A DNA stretch of 64,000 nucleotides from a virus. Both the position numbers and the translations under genes were made by a program. The stretch covers positions 248,001 to 312,000 of the IMG/VR virus record IMGVR_UViG_3300025133_009608; one strand, given 5' to 3'. Shown piece after piece: positions 60,552 to 64,000 of this stretch. The notes below the pieces were generated by a model. It did not search any database. It was not told the origin of the DNA and saw only the letters and a program-made list of their open reading frames with translations. Position 1 is the stretch's first letter. Each line of letters starts with the position of its first letter.

Positions 60552-63500
60552 CTACCCCCCAGCCTCACTTACTGATCCCGGAATATCGATTATCCCTATT
60601 TCGATCACATTTTCTGTATTACTCATCATTATTCGCAAATCCAGCCATGTCTTCTGCTTGGGACCCCCTTTTGGAAAGACTCCAAGAATATCAGCATCAC
60701 TTATGCTGATACCAGCAGCACTTAGATCTCCTGCGATATCCACATTCATGCACCTGATTGTTCCAACGGTATTTTCATCTTCTTTTTCTAAATATACAAT
60801 TTGCTCTAAAATTTTATCTTCCGGAACGGGACTGGCCATAATATTATTGGGGAGCCTCATTGGAGAGACTTCTTTCGAAGTTCCGGTCCCCATAAACAGG
60901 TCCCTCCCAGTTTCCATAAGAACATCCAGCCCAGACGTGCCAGAAGGCTGATGAGATACCTGCTGCGGATCCATTAGCAAAGACTTGACGGTGCTGGAGT
61001 TTCTTTCTGCATCAGATTTTGCAGAATTATCATATTTTGATTTTACAAACGTTCTTATTAGAACGTATCTATTTCCAACGGCAGTGCCGGCCAGATCGAT
61101 CATCATATTTGTAAACCTTACCTGATTATCTCCATACGCCAGAAGCTCAGCAACGCCCGCGCCAGGGGTGGAGGGAAACACCAGGGAGCAATCCGGGCGC
61201 AATGGTCTATAATTATCATCCCCTCTTTCGTTTCTATATGTTATTGTGCTGTGCTTCATTGGGTCCTTTGCAAACTGCTGCCCGATTACATCAAGTGGCG
61301 TGGGGAGGTAGATCCCGGGAGGATGCCCATATGTAAGATCCAAGGTCGTAGTAAAGGACTGGCCTATGGAGAATGAGTGATTTACAGAATTTACATAATA
61401 AAGAAGCCCCTTTTCTGATAAGTAAACCACATCTCCTGGTCGATAAAACTCGTTTCCCGCCAAGGTTACAGAGCCCTTATTGATGAGGGCTCTTTGCATT
61501 TGTAGCTCCAAAATAGCATACGGCCTACCCTGAGACTCTGGGTCGCTAATAAATGGAACTTTTATATTCTTTTGCTTGTACCCATATTGACGCCAGAGAT
61601 CAAAGTCCGTTGCCCCCGCCCAAAGATAATAACCCTCGAGCGAGCGCTCAAGAGCATCTGCTACGCCGAGTGGCAGATCTCCTTTTATATCCACTCTTGT
61701 AAATTCCGGTGGATTTTCCGAAAAGCTAGCAGATAATATATTTTCTTCTCCGATTATAAACCTAGAGCCAGAACCTGGACCCAAAAGGTTTCTTCGGTCA
61801 TCTTCAATCAAATGGTCAAAAATAGACCCTTTTGCCGCCGACCCCGTTAAAATATCCTTTATAGCATTAATCCCACGATTAACCGCCTGAAGGGGCTCTC
61901 CGATTGACTTTAGGCCGCGAGTGAGTTTTGCAATAGCGCTATTCCCGCTCATGCTTTTTATCTCATCCTCTGAGCCATAATCTCCATAAAACATTTGCTC
62001 AATTTCTTCGAGCTCCGTTCTTTTTGCTATATTGTTTTTAAGCAGCGACACCAAGGAGTCCCTCTCTGAAATAGCGCTTTCTAGCTTGCTTAGAATATCA
62101 CTTTCGCCCAAAAGATTATCTACAGCCCTCTCTGCAGCGTCGGAGCCCGTAGCCGACCCAAAGAAGAAGTCCTTACTTTGAAATCCTATATTTAAATCTA
62201 TCCCAAGATTCTTGGCCGGATCCCTCCCTGTTTTGGACATAAAGGAGTTTCTTATTGCGTTTAGGTTTTCAACAGTTGCCGCGCCTCCGGCCGTCGCAGG
62301 AGGGGTTCCGATCCCCAATATGGCTCCATATAGATCATCAGAAACACCGGCAGACTCCCTATATATTACATCGAATGCGCCCAATATTGTTTCCGTATCC
62401 GCGTCTAAGACGTCTCCCTTTTCTTCCGTGCTTGTAAATGATATATTAATTCCGTTTCCAAGAGAAACATTATTCTGCTCTGTTAAATCTCCAACCCGAG
62501 TAAGGGGAATTGACGAATCATTAGTGGCTCCAGATGACATTCCCGGGATTCCTCCTAAAAGATTTCCAAAAAATCCTTTTGGCTCTGGAGACTTTACTCC
62601 AAAGAACTCCAAAGAGTCGCCACCGGAAGTTATCATATTTGGAATCAACGTACTATCTGGATATCGACCCAACATTAGGGCTATCAATACTATTCTAATA
62701 TTCTGCGTATGAATATCCAAATAAAGGCTATCTATTCTCGTCTGAAACATATTTGTTATAAAGTCTGGAATTATAGTTCTTCCAGTCTCTCGACTCATAT
62801 TTATTGCCTCTTCTAAAACGCTATATGGAACCTTATTCCATGCCGGCGGCCTAAACTCCAGGTGTCCGTTTGGATTGCAAAAGAACTCTAATTTCAAATG
62901 ACTAGTTGCCGCAGTACACTTGTTATAAACATCAACATAATCTGAGTCAAATAGCTTCCACCCAGATCGGTTGAGCCGAAGAAGGAATGGTCTTAAGTCA
63001 GTATTATAATCATATTGATCTGATACAATAAACAAATTATTATCTGAATTAAGTCTTACTTGATCGATTTTTCTTTGAGCTCCCAATAACATTGTGGCCC
63101 TATTTATATCATGCTCTCTGGCTTCATTGCTCGAAGTTGGAAGCGACGGATTAGACCCAAAAAGACTAAATTGAATTACAGCATTATCTGCCGAAGAAAT
63201 TTGCCCAGCCTGAAGCCCCACCCTGACGTGATCGCTTATGGCGGCGCTTATAGACTGAATCTCTGCCTCTAGTGCATTTATAAGTATTCCGTTTTGAGTG
63301 TGAGCATTCTTTCTGAGATCTGATATTCTTCTTTTTATTGAAATCTTTCTTCTCTGAAGTAGATCTACAGAGTTCTTTGCAACCTCGAGCTTTCCAACTG
63401 CAGATATAGTCTGCTGTATTGTCGAATTACTCATTGTAATCATTCTATATGGCTGAAAATTTCCATAATAATCATTTTGACGACGCACAGACTCAATTAC

Positions 63501-64000
63501 TGCACTCAGTGGGTCCGCCGGATCGAGAGTTGTTGATGACCTATTAATTCTAGAGTGGGCCTCAAAAGTCCTCTTCATAAAAGTCTCTACATTGTAGGGT
63601 TCTCCGATTATGAGAACGCTCAAAATATTTGCTATATCGAGATTTGACAAAACATCTTCTGCAACCGTCAATCCATACTGAGATCGATCGGTTTGAGATT
63701 GTCGATTTGCCTCCTGAGTTGGGTCGGCCACCTGAAAGCCTGCAGTTGCAGTAATAATTCCCGTCTTCCACCTGTAAACAAATCCGCTCGGATGCTGCAA
63801 AACCTTTGCTCCATCGAGAGACCCTGCTCCATTATATTGCCCCTGAAGAATATTTCCCTCAGAAGCATTTTGGCCGGCGAGCAGCCCCGAGTCATACGAT
63901 AGCAGTCCAGAATGTAATAAGTCTTTATTCTCCTGAAGGAGCTGCTGCCCCTCTCCGTACACAACAGCGCCGGTGTCATCCAATGGAATGTCGAATGGAG
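60552..64000 (-). CDS. Baseplate hub-like protein (5' end outside window)
   Basis: The frame is open to the window edge; codons before the TTG at 63983 read PFDIP, so that TTG is not needed as a start and the true N terminus lies outside. About 1149 residues are present. A late region, near 61370-61470, reads NEFYRPGDVVYLSEKGLLYY then VNSVNHSFSIGQSFTTTLDL, a pattern typical of tail hub proteins of the gp27/gpD type (entry on 'PGD' and 'HSFSxGxxFTTTL'). An N-terminal segment with two long helices (residues about 190-250) and a central Ser/Gly region complete it. It is followed after two bases by the spike-like gene. Family assignment is by motif and position. Confidence 0.65.
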   Translation of the reverse strand, partial: PFDIPLDDTGAVVYGEGQQLLQENKDLLHSGLLSYDSGLLAGQNASEGNILQGQYNGAGSLDGAKVLQHPSGFVYRWKTGIITATAGFQVADPTQEANRQSQTDRSQYGLTVAEDVLSNLDIANILSVLIIGEPYNVETFMKRTFEAHSRINRSSTTLDPADPLSAVIESVRRQNDYYGNFQPYRMITMSNSTIQQTISAVGKLEVAKNSVDLLQRRKISIKRRISDLRKNAHTQNGILINALEAEIQSISAAISDHVRVGLQAGQISSADNAVIQFSLFGSNPSLPTSSNEAREHDINRATMLLGAQRKIDQVRLNSDNNLFIVSDQYDYNTDLRPFLLRLNRSGWKLFDSDYVDVYNKCTAATSHLKLEFFCNPNGHLEFRPPAWNKVPYSVLEEAINMSRETGRTIIPDFITNMFQTRIDSLYLDIHTQNIRIVLIALMLGRYPDSTLIPNMITSGGDSLEFFGVKSPEPKGFFGNLLGGIPGMSSGATNDSSIPLTRVGDLTEQNNVSLGNGINISFTSTEEKGDVLDADTETILGAFDVIYRESAGVSDDLYGAILGIGTPPATAGGAATVENLNAIRNSFMSKTGRDPAKNLGIDLNIGFQSKDFFFGSATGSDAAERAVDNLLGESDILSKLESAISERDSLVSLLKNNIAKRTELEEIEQMFYGDYGSEDEIKSMSGNSAIAKLTRGLKSIGEPLQAVNRGINAIKDILTGSAAKGSIFDHLIEDDRRNLLGPGSGSRFIIGEENILSASFSENPPEFTRVDIKGDLPLGVADALERSLEGYYLWAGATDFDLWRQYGYKQKNIKVPFISDPESQGRPYAILELQMQRALINKGSVTLAGNEFYRPGDVVYLSEKGLLYYVNSVNHSFSIGQSFTTTLDLTYGHPPGIYLPTPLDVIGQQFAKDPMKHSTITYRNERGDDNYRPLRPDCSLVFPSTPGAGVAELLAYGDNQVRFTNMMIDLAGTAVGNRYVLIRTFVKSKYDNSAKSDAERNSSTVKSLLMDPQQVSHQPSGTSGLDVLMETGRDLFMGTGTSKEVSPMRLPNNIMASPVPEDKILEQIVYLEKEDENTVGTIRCMNVDIAGDLSAAGISISDADILGVFPKGGPKQKTWLDLRIMMSNTENVIEIGIIDIPGSVSEAGG

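Noticed and set aside
63981-63983. TTG at 63983 as start of the hub-like gene
   Set aside because: The frame continues upstream to the window edge without a stop, so the gene is simply cut off; no SD was seen before this TTG.

Overview
The window looks like part of the late region of a large contractile-tailed phage (myovirus type). By eye it is roughly 40-45% GC. Genes are packed almost without gaps, and many overlap by 1-4 bases (ATGA/GTGA/TGATG). Where visible, Shine-Dalgarno sites are purine-rich (GGAGG, AGGAG, GGAG). Every gene but one lies on the minus strand, so transcription runs from high to low coordinates. The phage call rests on a recognisable baseplate set (hub-like protein, gp25-like wedge protein, baseplate J/gp6-like protein) next to very large structural proteins. 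A prophage or another contractile particle cannot be excluded. No tRNA, CRISPR array or mobile element was seen.

Layout in order of transcription. (1) 64000-34102 holds the baseplate/tail module: a hub-like protein cut by the window edge, an 817-aa spike-like candidate, a 2554-aa protein with a TIG-like domain and a long hydrophobic segment, a 664-aa unknown, the gp25-like protein, the J-like protein, and a 3472-aa protein with LamG-like regions. (2) 34047-29494 encodes a 1517-aa structural protein with an embedded dockerin-like calcium-binding pair. (3) 29442-12013 is an unbroken run of sugar genes: seven glycosyltransferases, two hexapeptide-repeat acyltransferases, a methyltransferase, a split asparagine-synthase-like amidotransferase, a DegT/WlbC-type aminotransferase, a WlbA/WbpB-type oxidoreductase, a compact UDP-sugar dehydrogenase, two sulfotransferase-like proteins, a WbpP-like epimerase, a cysteine synthase and a eukaryotic-type phosphomannomutase. 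(4) 11950-8025 holds a 1128-aa mosaic protein and two small proteins. (5) 7262-8020 is the only plus-strand gene, a LOG-family protein. (6) 7187-5364 is a full-length GlmS. (7) 5314-1 is a chain of four coupled genes whose products again combine ADP-ribosyltransferase-like, ParB-like, ArcS-like and PcfJ-like modules.

Two systems stand out. First, GlmS plus the dehydrogenase, oxidoreductase, aminotransferase, acyltransferase and amidotransferase set matches the known logic for making (amidated) 2,3-diamino-2,3-dideoxy-hexuronic acid nucleotide sugars. The linked glycosyltransferases and sulfotransferases would then build a sulfated or amidated glycan. Because the cluster directly follows the tail genes, the product may decorate the virion; remodelling of the host surface is the alternative. 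Second, five proteins at 1-11950 share a short basic amphipathic motif, either at the N terminus or repeated at module boundaries. This suggests virion-packaged, possibly proteolytically processed effector polyproteins, in the manner of T4 Alt and the internal proteins. A bipartite promoter-like motif (CTATT, 9-base spacer, then an AATATCGA-like box) lies 19-33 bases upstream of five genes that head transcription units.
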